Positions 33,334 through 42,373 of a DNA stretch of 64,000 nt are shown here, piece after piece. Numbering within the stretch: position 1 is the stretch's first letter; the number at the start of each line of letters is the position of its first letter. The notes below the pieces were generated by a model. That model saw only the letters and a program-made list of their open reading frames with translations, was not told where the DNA came from and ran no database searches. The translations under genes were made by a program, and so were the position numbers. Source of the DNA: UBA2336 sp031395485 (GTDB lineage: Bacteria; Bacteroidota; Bacteroidia; Cytophagales; Cyclobacteriaceae); the NCBI GenBank assembly GCA_031395485.1, contig JANNUS010000010.1, forward strand, positions 124,001 through 188,000. The letters are read 5' to 3'.

Positions 33334-33587
33334 GTCACCAATCTCCTCCTTCCGCTGGCAATCAGCCAACCTGTATGGAAATGTTACAGGCCATTCTCGA
33401 TGGTGCTGCCACACCCGAACAAGAGACGCAATTTAAAGAACACATGGAAGGATGCATGCCATGTTATAAAGAGTATAGCCTGGAGATGGTAATCAAAGAA
33501 TTGATCAAGACGAAATGTTGTGGTCAATGTGCTCCACCTGAATTGGTAGACCGAATTAAAAGCAGCATAAGCGAAAAAGCATCCTGA
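33330..33587 (+). CDS. zinc-binding anti-sigma factor (ZAS type)
   Basis: 85 residues. The zinc anti-sigma signature H-x3-C-x2-C is present as His38, Cys42 and Cys45 (EHMEGCMPCYKEY), with Cys15 as the likely fourth ligand. A second Cys cluster follows near residue 64 (KCCGQCAPP). In RsrA-like factors, thiol oxidation releases zinc and frees the sigma factor; the extra cysteines may tune this. It is soluble with no membrane helix. It overlaps its sigma gene by 4 nt and gmk by 1 nt. Confidence 0.93.
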   Translation: MSHQSPPSAGNQPTCMEMLQAILDGAATPEQETQFKEHMEGCMPCYKEYSLEMVIKELIKTKCCGQCAPPELVDRIKSSISEKAS

Positions 33588-34159
33588 TGGCAGGCAAAGC
33601 AATTATCTTCTGTGCACCATCCGGTTCCGGAAAAACCACTATTGTAAAACACTTATTAAAAAACAATCCTGATCTTGGATTTTCAATCTCTGCATCTACG
33701 CGTGATAGGCGAGGTCGTGTGGAACAAGATGGTAAAGACTATCACTTTCTTACTCCGGATGAGTTCAAAGAAAAGATTGTTCACAATGAATTCATTGAAT
33801 GGGAAGAAGTCTACGAAGGAAATTATTACGGAACATTAAAATCAGAAATAGAACGCATTTGGCAAGAGGGCAAAGACGTGATCTTTGATGTAGACGTAAA
33901 AGGAGGGTTGAACCTTAAAAAATATTTTGGTGGTAAAGCGTTGGCAATTTTTGTAAAAGTTCCGACTATGGAAATTTTGGAACAACGTCTTCAGGGTAGA
34001 GGCACCGAGTCATTCGAAAGTTTGTCCAGAAGATTATTCAAAGCCAACTTTGAGATGTCATTTCAGGATGAGTTTGATGTTGTGCTGATTAATGAAGATC
34101 TGAACAGATCACTTGCAGAAGCACAGCGGTTGTATGATGAGTTTAAATTAAAGTCTTGA
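33587..34159 (+). CDS. gmk: guanylate kinase
   Basis: 190 residues. The P-loop is APSGSGKTT (residues 10-18). GMP-binding residues are in FSISASTRDRRG and GKDYHFL, then EWEEVYEGNYYGTLKSEI. It phosphorylates GMP to GDP with ATP. It starts on the last base of the anti-sigma gene, so the sigma-regulator pair and this essential gene share a transcript. nadD follows after 79 nt. Confidence 0.97.
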   Translation: MAGKAIIFCAPSGSGKTTIVKHLLKNNPDLGFSISASTRDRRGRVEQDGKDYHFLTPDEFKEKIVHNEFIEWEEVYEGNYYGTLKSEIERIWQEGKDVIFDVDVKGGLNLKKYFGGKALAIFVKVPTMEILEQRLQGRGTESFESLSRRLFKANFEMSFQDEFDVVLINEDLNRSLAEAQRLYDEFKLKS

Positions 34160-34220
34160 GTCCATAGTCCTGAGTCCATAGTTTAGTATTAACAATGCTA
34201 TTGGCGAATGACTCAAGACT
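34152..34220. repeat. short inverted and direct repeat between gmk and nadD
   Basis: AGTCTTGAGTC (34152-34162) and GACTCAAGACT (34210-34220) are a perfect 11-bp inverted repeat. TGAGTCCATAGT occurs twice at 34158 and 34171 (period 13). The start overlaps the last codons of gmk. Confidence 0.7.
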
Positions 34221-34238
34221 CACTACTAAGGACTAGAT

Positions 34239-34811
34239 ATGAAAATAGGACTCTTCTTCGGTTCGTTTAATCCCATTCACATGGGGCACATGATTATAGC
34301 CAACATCTTGGCCGAGACTACCGATTTGGACAAAGTCTGGTTTGTGGTTACACCACAAAATCCCCTGAAACCAGCAAAAGGATTATTGCATGATTTTGAC
34401 CGGTATGATATGGTTCGTGCTGCTGTATATGAGAATTATAAATTGGAAGTTTCGGATGTTGAATTTAGTCTACCGAAACCAAACTATACGATTCATACCT
34501 TGGTACATCTCACCGAAAAACATCCGGGCAAAGAGTTTAAAGTAATTATTGGCGAAGATAATCTGGAAAGCTTTACGCGCTGGAAAAACTATGAGCGGAT
34601 TATAGAAGACTATGGGCTGTATGTTTACCCTCGGCCGAATGTAACAAACTCCGAACTTAAGCGTCATCCTAACGTTAAGATGGTGGAAGCGCCCATGATG
34701 GATATTTCCGCAACGTTTATCCGGAACTGTATAAAAAAGAATCAATCGGTTCGTTACCTAGTTCCAGATGCCGTAGAAGCTGTTATACGTGAAAAGAAAT
34801 TTTATCAATAA
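34239..34811 (+). CDS. nadD: nicotinate-nucleotide adenylyltransferase
   Basis: 190 residues. The nucleotidyltransferase motif GSFNPIHMGH lies at residues 8-17, FVVTPQNPLK near 46-55, and the second motif ISATFIR near residue 165. It adenylates nicotinic acid mononucleotide to deamido-NAD in NAD synthesis. It follows gmk after a short repeat-rich gap. Confidence 0.95.
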   Translation: MKIGLFFGSFNPIHMGHMIIANILAETTDLDKVWFVVTPQNPLKPAKGLLHDFDRYDMVRAAVYENYKLEVSDVEFSLPKPNYTIHTLVHLTEKHPGKEFKVIIGEDNLESFTRWKNYERIIEDYGLYVYPRPNVTNSELKRHPNVKMVEAPMMDISATFIRNCIKKNQSVRYLVPDAVEAVIREKKFYQ

Positions 34812-34842
34812 AGCAGCACCCAACTCTGCAAATACCTAGTGC

Positions 34843-37461
34843 ATGATTCACCCTCGTTTTTCAATCTTCATTTTATGTACGGTTATCACTTCTTCACTTT
34901 GCGCTCAGGGAGTTCGCGGTACGGTAAAGTCGGATGACGGGAAGCCGCTTGCCTTTGCTACAATTTATGTAAAGCAAGTAGGTACAGGCACCACTACCAA
35001 TGTTGAAGGTTACTTTGAAATACTGTTACCACAAGGTGATTATGACATGGTTTTTCAATTCTTAGGTCACGAGACGCAAGAAAGAAAAGTTAAAATAGAG
35101 GCGGAGGCGAGTTCGCTTGTCATTGTTTTAAAAACCCAGGCCATCATCTTGCGAAGTGCGGTTATTAATTCAAATAATGAAGACCCTGCCTATACCATCA
35201 TGCGCAAAGCAATTGCGAAAGCAAAATACCACACACAGCAGCTCAATAGTTATTCCGCCAATGTCTATACAAAAGGTACAGGCAAACTTGTTGATTATCC
35301 ATGGCTGGCAAAAAAAATGATAGAGAAGGAGGGTATAAAAAAGAATCAAGCTTTTGTTTCCGAATCGGTAAGTGAAATTAAATATACCCGCCCGAATAAA
35401 TTTGAGGAACGAGTTATTTCCATTCGAAGCGATGGCAAGGATAATAATACTTCTCCTACCAATTTTATCAATGGAAGTTTTTATGAGCCTATTATAGCGG
35501 AAACCGTCTCTCCGCTTTCGCCTTCGGCATTTTCATATTACAAGTTTGAGTATCGGGGTACATTTCAAGACCGGGAGTATCAGGTGAGTGAAATAAAAGT
35601 AACCCCCAGATTTCGGGGCGATAATGTGGTAGAGGGTACACTCTATATTATTGAAGACTGGTGGAGCCTGCACAGCCTCGACTTAAATACGATTAAGCTT
35701 GGCGTAAAGATTGGGATTAAGCAAGTGTATGCCCCTGTTGAAGAAAAGGCATGGCTGCCAGTTTCAAATCAATTTAAAATTGGAGGGAAATTTTTCGGAT
35801 TTGAGTTTGTCTATGATTACATCGCCACCGTAAGTAATTATAAAATACAGCTTAACCCAAAGCTGGTTATTCCGCAAATGGAAGTTATTGATGAAAAAAT
35901 TGAAAAAGAGGTAGCAAGGGCAATCGAGAAAAAACCGATCGTAAAAAATCAGAATTTACAAGAGCGCCTTGCCTCCGGAAAGGAAATAACCCGAAAGGAG
36001 CTGAAGACAATTCTTAAGGAACAAGAGAAGAGGGAAGTTAAGGAACAGAAGGAGCCAGATTTAATTTCAGAAACAAGTTTCAAAATTGATAGCGGAGCAT
36101 ATAGAAAGGATTCAGTGTATTGGACGCAAATTCGCCCGGTGCCACTTTCAAGTGAAGAGGTAATTGGGTATAAAAAAATGGATAGCCTGGCCGTTGAGGA
36201 AAGAAAAAAAGAGGAGGGAGATACAATCAAACGTCAAAAAAATAACAAGAAGGGGTTCCAGCCATGGGACATCCTTACAGGCGACAGTTATAAGATATCT
36301 AAATACTCAAATCTAAAAATTGAATTTCCACAAGTGTGGTTTAATACGGTAGAGGGTTTCTATTTGTTGTATCGGCTGAACTACGGTATTAGTCTTCGCG
36401 ATACTAACCGCACGCGCCTTAACATAAGCCCTGCATTTCGTTATTCTTTTGAAAGAGAAAAATTTTCAGGGAACCTAAAATTTGCACTTCGCAATAAAAA
36501 GTACCGATTTGAAGTTGAAGGCGGACGGTACATACAGCAGTTTAACCCCGATAAGCCTATTCTTCCTGTTGTAAATACTTTTATGACTCTTTTTCTGGAG
36601 GAAAATCTTATTAAAATTTATGAGAGAGATTATTTAGACATACTTTTTGTTAAAAGAATTAATCAAAAGTATTTGATAGAAACTTCGTTGTCATGGGCCG
36701 AGCGCAGAGTATTGACAAATCAAACAAATTATAAGTGGGTTAATCGCGATAAAATTGAAGGTTATACACCAAACGCCCCCATTAACCTCGAGGTAGATAC
36801 CACAGGATTCAATACACATCAAGCATTTATTGGGTCCTTAATGTTTACTGCAAAACCGTGGTTGAAGTTCAAAATCCGTAATGGAAGAAAATTTGTAGTC
36901 GATAACTCAACGCCAACATTCTCATTGCAATATCGAAAGGGGTTAAAAAATATTCTCTTGAGCGACATCGATTTTGATCAGGTAGAAGTAGGCGCAAAGC
37001 ACTCATTTCGAAATGGGGTTAGGGGAAGAGTGGATATTAACGTGCGAGCAGGAGCCTTTTTAAATTCGGACAGCCTGGCTTTTATGGACTACAAGCATTT
37101 TCTCGGTAACCGAACACCTCTTAGCACCTCAGACCCAGCCGGAAGTTTTAGGTTAATGGATTATTACTTATACAGTACAGCCGATAAATATTTTGCTGCT
37201 AATGTTCACTATAATTTTAGAAGATTTTTAGTAACCTCGATTTATGAAGTTAGAATGTTGGGTATACGTGAAAATGTATTTTTAAACTATTTGGCAACGC
37301 CCACGGCTAAAAATTATACAGAAGTAGGGTATTCCATCGATGGCATTCTTCGTGTTTTTAGATTAGAAGGCGCTGTCGCCTTTCGTGATGGCAAGTATCT
37401 CGACTACGGTTTTCGTATAGGCATAGCAACAAACATTGCAGTAAATTTCTCAGACAATTAA
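34843..37461 (+). CDS. DUF5686-type outer-membrane protein with CarboxypepD_reg-like domain
   Basis: 872 residues with a signal peptide of about 20. Residues about 22-110 form a CarboxypepD_reg-like domain (VRGTVKSDDGKPLAFATIYV). The rest has the DUF5686 pattern: AKYHTQQLNSYSANVYTKGTG, a Lys/Glu-rich middle stretch (about 370-480), and a long C-terminal series of amphipathic strands typical of a barrel (SLQYRKGLKNILLSDIDF). The protein is probably embedded in the outer membrane. Function is not established. It starts 31 nt after nadD. Confidence 0.87.
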   Translation: MIHPRFSIFILCTVITSSLCAQGVRGTVKSDDGKPLAFATIYVKQVGTGTTTNVEGYFEILLPQGDYDMVFQFLGHETQERKVKIEAEASSLVIVLKTQAIILRSAVINSNNEDPAYTIMRKAIAKAKYHTQQLNSYSANVYTKGTGKLVDYPWLAKKMIEKEGIKKNQAFVSESVSEIKYTRPNKFEERVISIRSDGKDNNTSPTNFINGSFYEPIIAETVSPLSPSAFSYYKFEYRGTFQDREYQVSEIKVTPRFRGDNVVEGTLYIIEDWWSLHSLDLNTIKLGVKIGIKQVYAPVEEKAWLPVSNQFKIGGKFFGFEFVYDYIATVSNYKIQLNPKLVIPQMEVIDEKIEKEVARAIEKKPIVKNQNLQERLASGKEITRKELKTILKEQEKREVKEQKEPDLISETSFKIDSGAYRKDSVYWTQIRPVPLSSEEVIGYKKMDSLAVEERKKEEGDTIKRQKNNKKGFQPWDILTGDSYKISKYSNLKIEFPQVWFNTVEGFYLLYRLNYGISLRDTNRTRLNISPAFRYSFEREKFSGNLKFALRNKKYRFEVEGGRYIQQFNPDKPILPVVNTFMTLFLEENLIKIYERDYLDILFVKRINQKYLIETSLSWAERRVLTNQTNYKWVNRDKIEGYTPNAPINLEVDTTGFNTHQAFIGSLMFTAKPWLKFKIRNGRKFVVDNSTPTFSLQYRKGLKNILLSDIDFDQVEVGAKHSFRNGVRGRVDINVRAGAFLNSDSLAFMDYKHFLGNRTPLSTSDPAGSFRLMDYYLYSTADKYFAANVHYNFRRFLVTSIYEVRMLGIRENVFLNYLATPTAKNYTEVGYSIDGILRVFRLEGAVAFRDGKYLDYGFRIGIATNIAVNFSDN

Positions 37462-37504
37462 TCCAACGCATGCATTTCTTCTTTGAAGGTGGCATGCGGG
37501 ATGT

Positions 37505-37512
37505 TACCTTCG
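37505..37512 (+). promoter_or_regulatory. -7-like box (TACCTTCG) before selU
   Basis: One mismatch from TAnnTTTG, ending 4 nt before the ATG at 37517. Confidence 0.35.
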
Positions 37513-37516
37513 CGCT

Positions 37517-38533
37517 ATGGTCATCTCTATTGATGAATTTTTTAATCTCCGTGATGTTCTCCCGGTAGTTGATGTACGCTCGGAAGGCGAGTACGAAGTT
37601 GGTCATATTATGCGCGCTATTAATATTCCGTTGCTTAACAATGCCGAGCGCATTGCCGTGGGTACCGATTACAAGGTAAAAGGAAAGCGGGAGGCGATCA
37701 CGACTGGTTTCCGGTTGGTAGGACCACGCTTGCATACGATGGTTGTTGAAGCCGAAAAAGTTTCCGTAAAGCAGGAAATGATTGTTCACTGCTGGCGTGG
37801 AGGCATGCGTTCATCAAACTTCTGCCAGTTTGTGAATATGAATGGAGTAAAAACACATCAGCTTAGCGGTGGGTATAAAACATACCGACATGCCGCGCTT
37901 GAGTCGTTTAAAAAACCATTTCAATTTATAATTATTGGTGGCTGTACCGGCAGCGGAAAAAGTGAAATTCTGCGGGCGCTGGCGAAACAGGGTGAACAGG
38001 TAATTGATTTGGAAATGTTAGCCAGCCATAAAGGCTCTACGTTTGGCGGATTGATGCAAGCGCCTCAACCTACCACCGAACAATTTCAAAATAATCTCTT
38101 TGAGGAAATTCTGAAATTCAATATCAACAAACCAATTTGGGTAGAAGATGAATCGAGTGCTGTTGGAAGAATTTTTTTGCCGGATGATTTTTGGCAGACA
38201 ATGTGTGTTAGTCCTGTAGTGGAAGTAGAACTGGATAGAACACTCCGAATCCAGCGGTTGGTGAATGAATATGGAGATGCTGACAGAGAAGAATTTTTAA
38301 AAGCCATGGAGCGTATAACGAAACGACTCGGTGGCCAACATTTCAAAGCCGCGAAAGAGAAGTTGCTGCTGGGTGATATGGCTTCCACGATTGAAATCCT
38401 TCTTACCTATTATGACAAAACATATCTTTACGGACTGAAAAATAAAAAGGCCAGAATAAAAGCTACGTTACCTTGGGATGGAAAAAACACAGAGATTTTT
38501 GCAGAAAGCTTAAAAGCCACTTTCAATTCGTAG
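37517..38533 (+). CDS. selU: tRNA 2-selenouridine synthase
   Basis: 338 residues. An N-terminal rhodanese domain (LPVVDVRSEGEYEVGHI) carries catalytic Cys92 in VHCWRGGMRSSNF, and a P-loop (GGCTGSGKS, residues about 141-149) starts the ATPase-like half. SelU (also MnmH or YbbB) replaces sulfur by selenium in the wobble uridine of tRNAs for Lys, Glu and Gln, via a geranylated intermediate. It lies 167 nt before selD, separated by a palindromic repeat. Confidence 0.94.
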   Translation: MVISIDEFFNLRDVLPVVDVRSEGEYEVGHIMRAINIPLLNNAERIAVGTDYKVKGKREAITTGFRLVGPRLHTMVVEAEKVSVKQEMIVHCWRGGMRSSNFCQFVNMNGVKTHQLSGGYKTYRHAALESFKKPFQFIIIGGCTGSGKSEILRALAKQGEQVIDLEMLASHKGSTFGGLMQAPQPTTEQFQNNLFEEILKFNINKPIWVEDESSAVGRIFLPDDFWQTMCVSPVVEVELDRTLRIQRLVNEYGDADREEFLKAMERITKRLGGQHFKAAKEKLLLGDMASTIEILLTYYDKTYLYGLKNKKARIKATLPWDGKNTEIFAESLKATFNS

Positions 38534-38544
38534 GGTATACAGTA

Positions 38545-38665
38545 GTCATTCCGCAGCGCAGCGGAGAAATCCCCTCAGGGTTATCCGAATGTTCGGTACA
38601 CTAATATAGGGGACTTCTCCGGTCGTGCCCTGCCTACCGGCAGGCAGGCTCCCTTCGAAGTGACG
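38545..38665. repeat. palindromic intergenic repeat, family B copy 1
   Basis: About 120 bp between selU and selD. The left arm GTCATTCCGC and an internal GGAGAAATCCCC are partly mirrored by GGGGACTTCTCC and TTCGAAGTGAC. It holds the module CCTGCCTACCGGCAGGCAGG, very like the one in family A copy 1. Confidence 0.75.
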
Positions 38666-38688
38666 ATTATATAGTGACGGGAGTGACG

Positions 38689-38696
38689 TACATTTA
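38689..38696 (+). promoter_or_regulatory. -7-like box (TACATTTA) before selD
   Basis: One mismatch from TAnnTTTG, ending 4 nt before the selected ATG at 38701 and supporting that start. Confidence 0.35.
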
Positions 38697-38700
38697 CGCT

Positions 38701-39732
38701 ATGAGCGCTATCAAACTTACTCAATACTCACACGGTGCTGGCTGTGGATGTAAAATTTCCCCGGCTGTACTCGACACCATTCTTCACACGGATTTTGCGA
38801 AAACAAATTTTCAAAACCTGTTGGTCGGAAATGAGTCAAAAGATGATGCCGCGGTTTTTGAACTATCCGATGGCACATGCCTGGTGAGCACCACCGATTT
38901 TTTTATGCCCATTGTTGATGACCCGTTTACCTATGGCGCGATCGCTTCCGTGAATGCAATCAGCGATGTATATGCAATGGGCGGAAAACCATTGATGGCA
39001 TTGGCCATACTCGGTTGGCCAATAGATAAACTTCCGGCAACATTAGCGCAGCAAGTTTTGGATGGAAGCCGGTTTGTTTGTGAGAAGGCCGGCATTCCAT
39101 TAGCTGGTGGGCATAGCATTGATAGTCCGGAACCAATTTTTGGTTTAGCCGTTACCGGAACGGTGAAGAAAGAAAATTTGAAGCGCAACAACACGGCTAC
39201 AGAAGGATGTTTGTTGTACCTCACCAAACCCATTGGTGTTGGCATTATCACTACGGCACAAAAAAGAGGGATCGCTATACCAGACGATTTGGAAGAAGCC
39301 GTACGGATTATGACCGAATTGAATGCCCTTGGATATGAGTTTGGTAAACTGGATTATGTGAAAGCGATGACAGACATCACCGGCTTTGGATTGCTCGGGC
39401 ATTTATTGGAAGTATGTGAAGGTAGCGGTCTCTCGGCCGAAGTTGAGTATGACAAAATACCGTTAGTAAAAAACGTTCAACATTACACTTCCAAAATGAT
39501 TTACCCCGACAACACCATGCGCAACTGGCAGAGCTATGAAAAGAAAGTAGCGGGCATTGGTGCAGAATCGTTGCTTACGCTTTGCGATCCACAAACGAGT
39601 GGTGGATTGTTGGTGTGTGTTGAAGAGGGGAAAGCGAATGAGTTTGAAGGGTTCCTACGATCAAAAAAGATTGAATTAAAACCCTTTGGACGATTGGTTT
39701 CGCCCGTAACTCCGCTGATTCAAATTAAATAA
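38701..39732 (+). CDS. selD: selenide, water dikinase
   Basis: 343 residues from the ATG at 38701; a GTG at 38674 is a longer alternative. The catalytic segment HGAGCGCKISP places Cys15, Cys17 and Lys18 as in E. coli SelD, with Cys (not selenocysteine) at the active site. LVSTTDFFMPIVDDP and KAMTDITGFGLLGH are ATP-binding motifs. It makes selenophosphate from selenide and ATP, here for SelU. No selA, selB or tRNA-Sec was seen in the window. Confidence 0.96.
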   Translation: MSAIKLTQYSHGAGCGCKISPAVLDTILHTDFAKTNFQNLLVGNESKDDAAVFELSDGTCLVSTTDFFMPIVDDPFTYGAIASVNAISDVYAMGGKPLMALAILGWPIDKLPATLAQQVLDGSRFVCEKAGIPLAGGHSIDSPEPIFGLAVTGTVKKENLKRNNTATEGCLLYLTKPIGVGIITTAQKRGIAIPDDLEEAVRIMTELNALGYEFGKLDYVKAMTDITGFGLLGHLLEVCEGSGLSAEVEYDKIPLVKNVQHYTSKMIYPDNTMRNWQSYEKKVAGIGAESLLTLCDPQTSGGLLVCVEEGKANEFEGFLRSKKIELKPFGRLVSPVTPLIQIK

Positions 39733-39736
39733 CGCT

Positions 39737-39922
39737 TTACTCTTCCGGAATCACAAACCACATGATTAAATAAAAAAGCGATAGGGGAACAAATGCCGTA
39801 ATAAAGCCAACAAGCACAAAGGCAATGCGCACGAGGGAAGTGTCTAATCCAAAATGCTTTGCCAAGCCACTACATACACCGGCAATAATTTTATCTTTCG
39901 AGCGGGTTAATTTTGGTCGCAT
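39737..39922 (-). CDS. PspC-domain membrane protein
   Basis: 61 residues from the ATG at 39922. It is a single PspC domain: KLTRSKDKIIAGVCSGLAKH followed by a long hydrophobic helix (FVLVGFITAFVPLSLFYLI). PspC proteins sense cell-envelope stress in the inner membrane; a small free-standing one may partner with an anti-sigma or PspA-type protein elsewhere. It converges on selD with 4 nt between stops. A TTG at 39943 would extend it by 7 codons. Confidence 0.9.
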   Translation of the reverse strand: MRPKLTRSKDKIIAGVCSGLAKHFGLDTSLVRIAFVLVGFITAFVPLSLFYLIMWFVIPEE

Positions 39923-39990
39923 GGATTTAATTTTATACCTCAAGATAAAACATTCTTTTGTTTATTCGTGCAGGGATAAATAGCTTGAAC

Positions 39991-40080
39991 TTCATTTCGT
40001 AGCGAACCTGACGAAGGAAGGTGAGCGGAGAAATCTCCTTGACGGTTAATCGAATAGGGGATTTCGCAGTTCTTCCTGTG
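39991..40080. repeat. palindromic intergenic repeat, family B copy 2
   Basis: Contains TTCATTTCG, GCGGAGAAATCTCC and GGGGATTTCGC in the same order as copy 3 (57062-57170). The right end is degenerate. Confidence 0.65.
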
Positions 40081-40136
40081 GTGCGTTACTGATTAAGGTT
40101 TTGGAAAGGTTAGTTTTGATTTCATAAAAAAAAATC

Positions 40137-40931
40137 ATGGAATTAATTGGTTATGTGGCTGCGATTGTCATGGGACTTTCGCTGGGTATGATGGGCGGAG
40201 GTGGTTCTATCCTCACGGTGCCCATACTTGTTTATTTATTTGGTGTTGATCCAGTTCTTTCAACGGCTTACTCGTTATTTGTAGTTGGTTTAACAAGTTT
40301 AATTGGCTCATTCAGTCATTTTAAGAATGGCAACGTCCATCTTAAAACAGCATTGATTTTTGGTTTACCTTCTATTCTCGCTGTTTATTCGGTTCGGAAA
40401 TTTGTAGTTCCAGTTATTCCAGATCCGTTTTTCTCCCTTGGCTCTTTCGTTGTTACGAAAGCATTGTTTGTAATGGTGTTGTTTGCCATACTGATGTTGC
40501 TGGCCGCCAGTGCGATGATTCGGAAATCTAAAAAGGAAAATAACTTATCGGATGAAATAAAATACAACTACCGGTTGATCTTTTTGGAAGGTTTATTTGT
40601 TGGTGGTATTACGGGCCTAGTTGGGGCCGGTGGTGGTTTTCTCATAATCCCTGCATTGGTTTTATTAGCGGGTCTACCGATGAAACAAGCTGTTGGTACT
40701 TCCTTAGTAATTATAGCGCTTAAATCATTGATTGGATTTACAGGCGATTTAGGTTCCGGTATGATCATTGATTACAAGTTTTTATTAGCTTTTTCTGGCT
40801 TTGCCACGGTTGGCATAGTGGGTGGAAGTTACCTGACTAAATTCATCTCCAACGAAAAATTGAAACCAGCGTTTGGTTGGTTCGTGTTTGTGATGGGTTT
40901 ATATATCTTAGGTAAAGAACTTGTTTTTTAA
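40137..40931 (+). CDS. TSUP-family permease (TauE/SafE)
   Basis: 264 residues, about 8 helices. The glycine-rich opening GLSLGMMGGGGSILTVPIL and a second copy GITGLVGAGGGFLIIPALV show the internal duplication of the sulfite exporter TauE/SafE family. These proteins move sulfur oxyanions or small organic acids across the inner membrane. With a rhodanese at 41026 and an MBL-rhodanese fusion at 42374 nearby, export or import of a sulfur compound is likely. Confidence 0.9.
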   Translation: MELIGYVAAIVMGLSLGMMGGGGSILTVPILVYLFGVDPVLSTAYSLFVVGLTSLIGSFSHFKNGNVHLKTALIFGLPSILAVYSVRKFVVPVIPDPFFSLGSFVVTKALFVMVLFAILMLLAASAMIRKSKKENNLSDEIKYNYRLIFLEGLFVGGITGLVGAGGGFLIIPALVLLAGLPMKQAVGTSLVIIALKSLIGFTGDLGSGMIIDYKFLLAFSGFATVGIVGGSYLTKFISNEKLKPAFGWFVFVMGLYILGKELVF

Positions 40932-41025
40932 TTTAGTCCGTTACAGGTAAAAGACAAAACATCATAGAGCAAAACCCAAGGCTATAAATAAAATTAAGAT
41001 ATTGAGAAAAACCTGATCACTCAAA

Positions 41026-41418
41026 ATGAAGCTATTAAAATCACTTTTGTTATTTGTTCACATTCTTTTGGGAGTAGATGCTGCCATGGCGCAGTCTTCA
41101 CAACTTCTCAATGCGCGAGATTACGGGAAAAAACTGTATGAAACGAAGAACAAAATTGTATTGGACGTTCGTACAAAAAGTGAATACGATGAAGGCCACC
41201 TTGTAAACGCAATGCTCATTGATTATTATCAGCGAGATTTTAAACAGCAACTCAGCAAACTGGATAAGAATAAACCTGTTTTTGTCTATTGCAGGGTCGG
41301 AGGCCGTGCCGATTCGGCAGTTGAAATACTGAGTGACTTAGGATTTAAAACAGTGTATAACTTACAGGGTGGTATACTTGCGTGGACGAAATCCAATAAT
41401 CCGGTTGTTAAAGAGTAA
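41026..41418 (+). CDS. exported single-domain rhodanese
   Basis: 130 residues. A signal peptide of about 22 residues (ending AAMAQ) is followed by a complete rhodanese domain: VLDVRTKSEYDEGHLVNAM, the catalytic Cys in VYCRVGGRADSAVE, and VYNLQGGILAWTKS. It transfers sulfane sulfur to a thiophilic acceptor, here probably in the periplasm. It lies 94 nt after the TSUP permease gene. Confidence 0.92.
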   Translation: MKLLKSLLLFVHILLGVDAAMAQSSQLLNARDYGKKLYETKNKIVLDVRTKSEYDEGHLVNAMLIDYYQRDFKQQLSKLDKNKPVFVYCRVGGRADSAVEILSDLGFKTVYNLQGGILAWTKSNNPVVKE

Positions 41419-41608
41419 GCAAATGAAAAGCTCTCTGTTCCATTGCGGTTGTTAGTTTTTTCAAACTATGCGTAATTATTGATTTGAAAGCGGTACAGCA
41501 GTAGCTTTTTTCTATGAATGATTTAAATTCCATTTGCTGAAAGCAGTTCAGGTGAGTAGAATTGCAGAGATATTTTTGAATTCAGTATTTACGTAACCCA
41601 AACGCATC

Positions 41609-42220
41609 TTGTTGCTTCAGGTTTTCATCATTGGTTTTTTGTTCAGTTTCGTTGGATCCATTCCACCGGGCACCCTCAACATCATGGTGCTTCAATTAGG
41701 GTTGGAGAACAAGGTTAAAGCCGCCTTACGTTTTGCACTGGCAGTGGCCATTATTGAATATCCGTATGCATGGATAGCGGTAGAATTCGAATACCTCATC
41801 ACTTCCTCTCCTTTAGTATTGAATAATTTTCAACTGCTAAGCGCTATAGTCATGACTATTCTTGGTGGTTTTAGTTTATGGTCGGTAAGAAGACCCTCAA
41901 CATTTTCAGTGAGACTCCAGGAGAGTGGATTTCGAAGAGGACTGATACTGAGTATTTTAAATCCACAAGCCATACCTTTTTGGATTGGTCTCACTGCCTA
42001 TTTAAAAATGGAAGGCTGGATTGACCTGAGCACAGGTTGGAGATTGCATAGTTATGTATTGGGTACCGCTGTTGGCGCCATGGCATTACTTTCGTTGCTG
42101 GCTGTTATGTCCAATCGAATGGTAAGGCTCATGAAGCACAACGGCATCATAAAAATGATTCCCGGTGGCATCCTTCTTGTGCTGGGGCTTGTTACGTTTG
42201 CTAAGTATTTTTTCTTTTAG
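41609..42220 (+). CDS. LysE-family exporter-like protein
   Basis: 203 residues, 5-6 helices. The beginning with FLFSFVGSIPPGTLNIMVLQLGLENKVKAALRFALA is the LysE-type signature of amino-acid exporters (LysE/RhtB superfamily). Substrate unknown. No ATG precedes the conserved region because a stop lies at 41594-41596; the start is a TTG at 41609 (or 41612). It stands between two sulfur-transfer genes, so a sulfur compound is possible but unproven. Confidence 0.75.
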   Translation: MLLQVFIIGFLFSFVGSIPPGTLNIMVLQLGLENKVKAALRFALAVAIIEYPYAWIAVEFEYLITSSPLVLNNFQLLSAIVMTILGGFSLWSVRRPSTFSVRLQESGFRRGLILSILNPQAIPFWIGLTAYLKMEGWIDLSTGWRLHSYVLGTAVGAMALLSLLAVMSNRMVRLMKHNGIIKMIPGGILLVLGLVTFAKYFFF

Positions 42221-42373
42221 GAACTGGGAAACGCAAAACTTTGTTAAATCAAATGGAAAATAAAAGCCATTGCATTAAGTCTGGTCTGCACTAACTTTTG
42301 CTCAATCAAAAAGCGTTACCTTGTCATGGAAATCAGAACACAACATCAACAATAGAAATAAACAGAAAAGCTT

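Noticed and set aside
41419..41608. Possible small gene between the rhodanese and LysE-like genes
   Set aside because: No convincing frame or hairpin; AT-rich spacer only.
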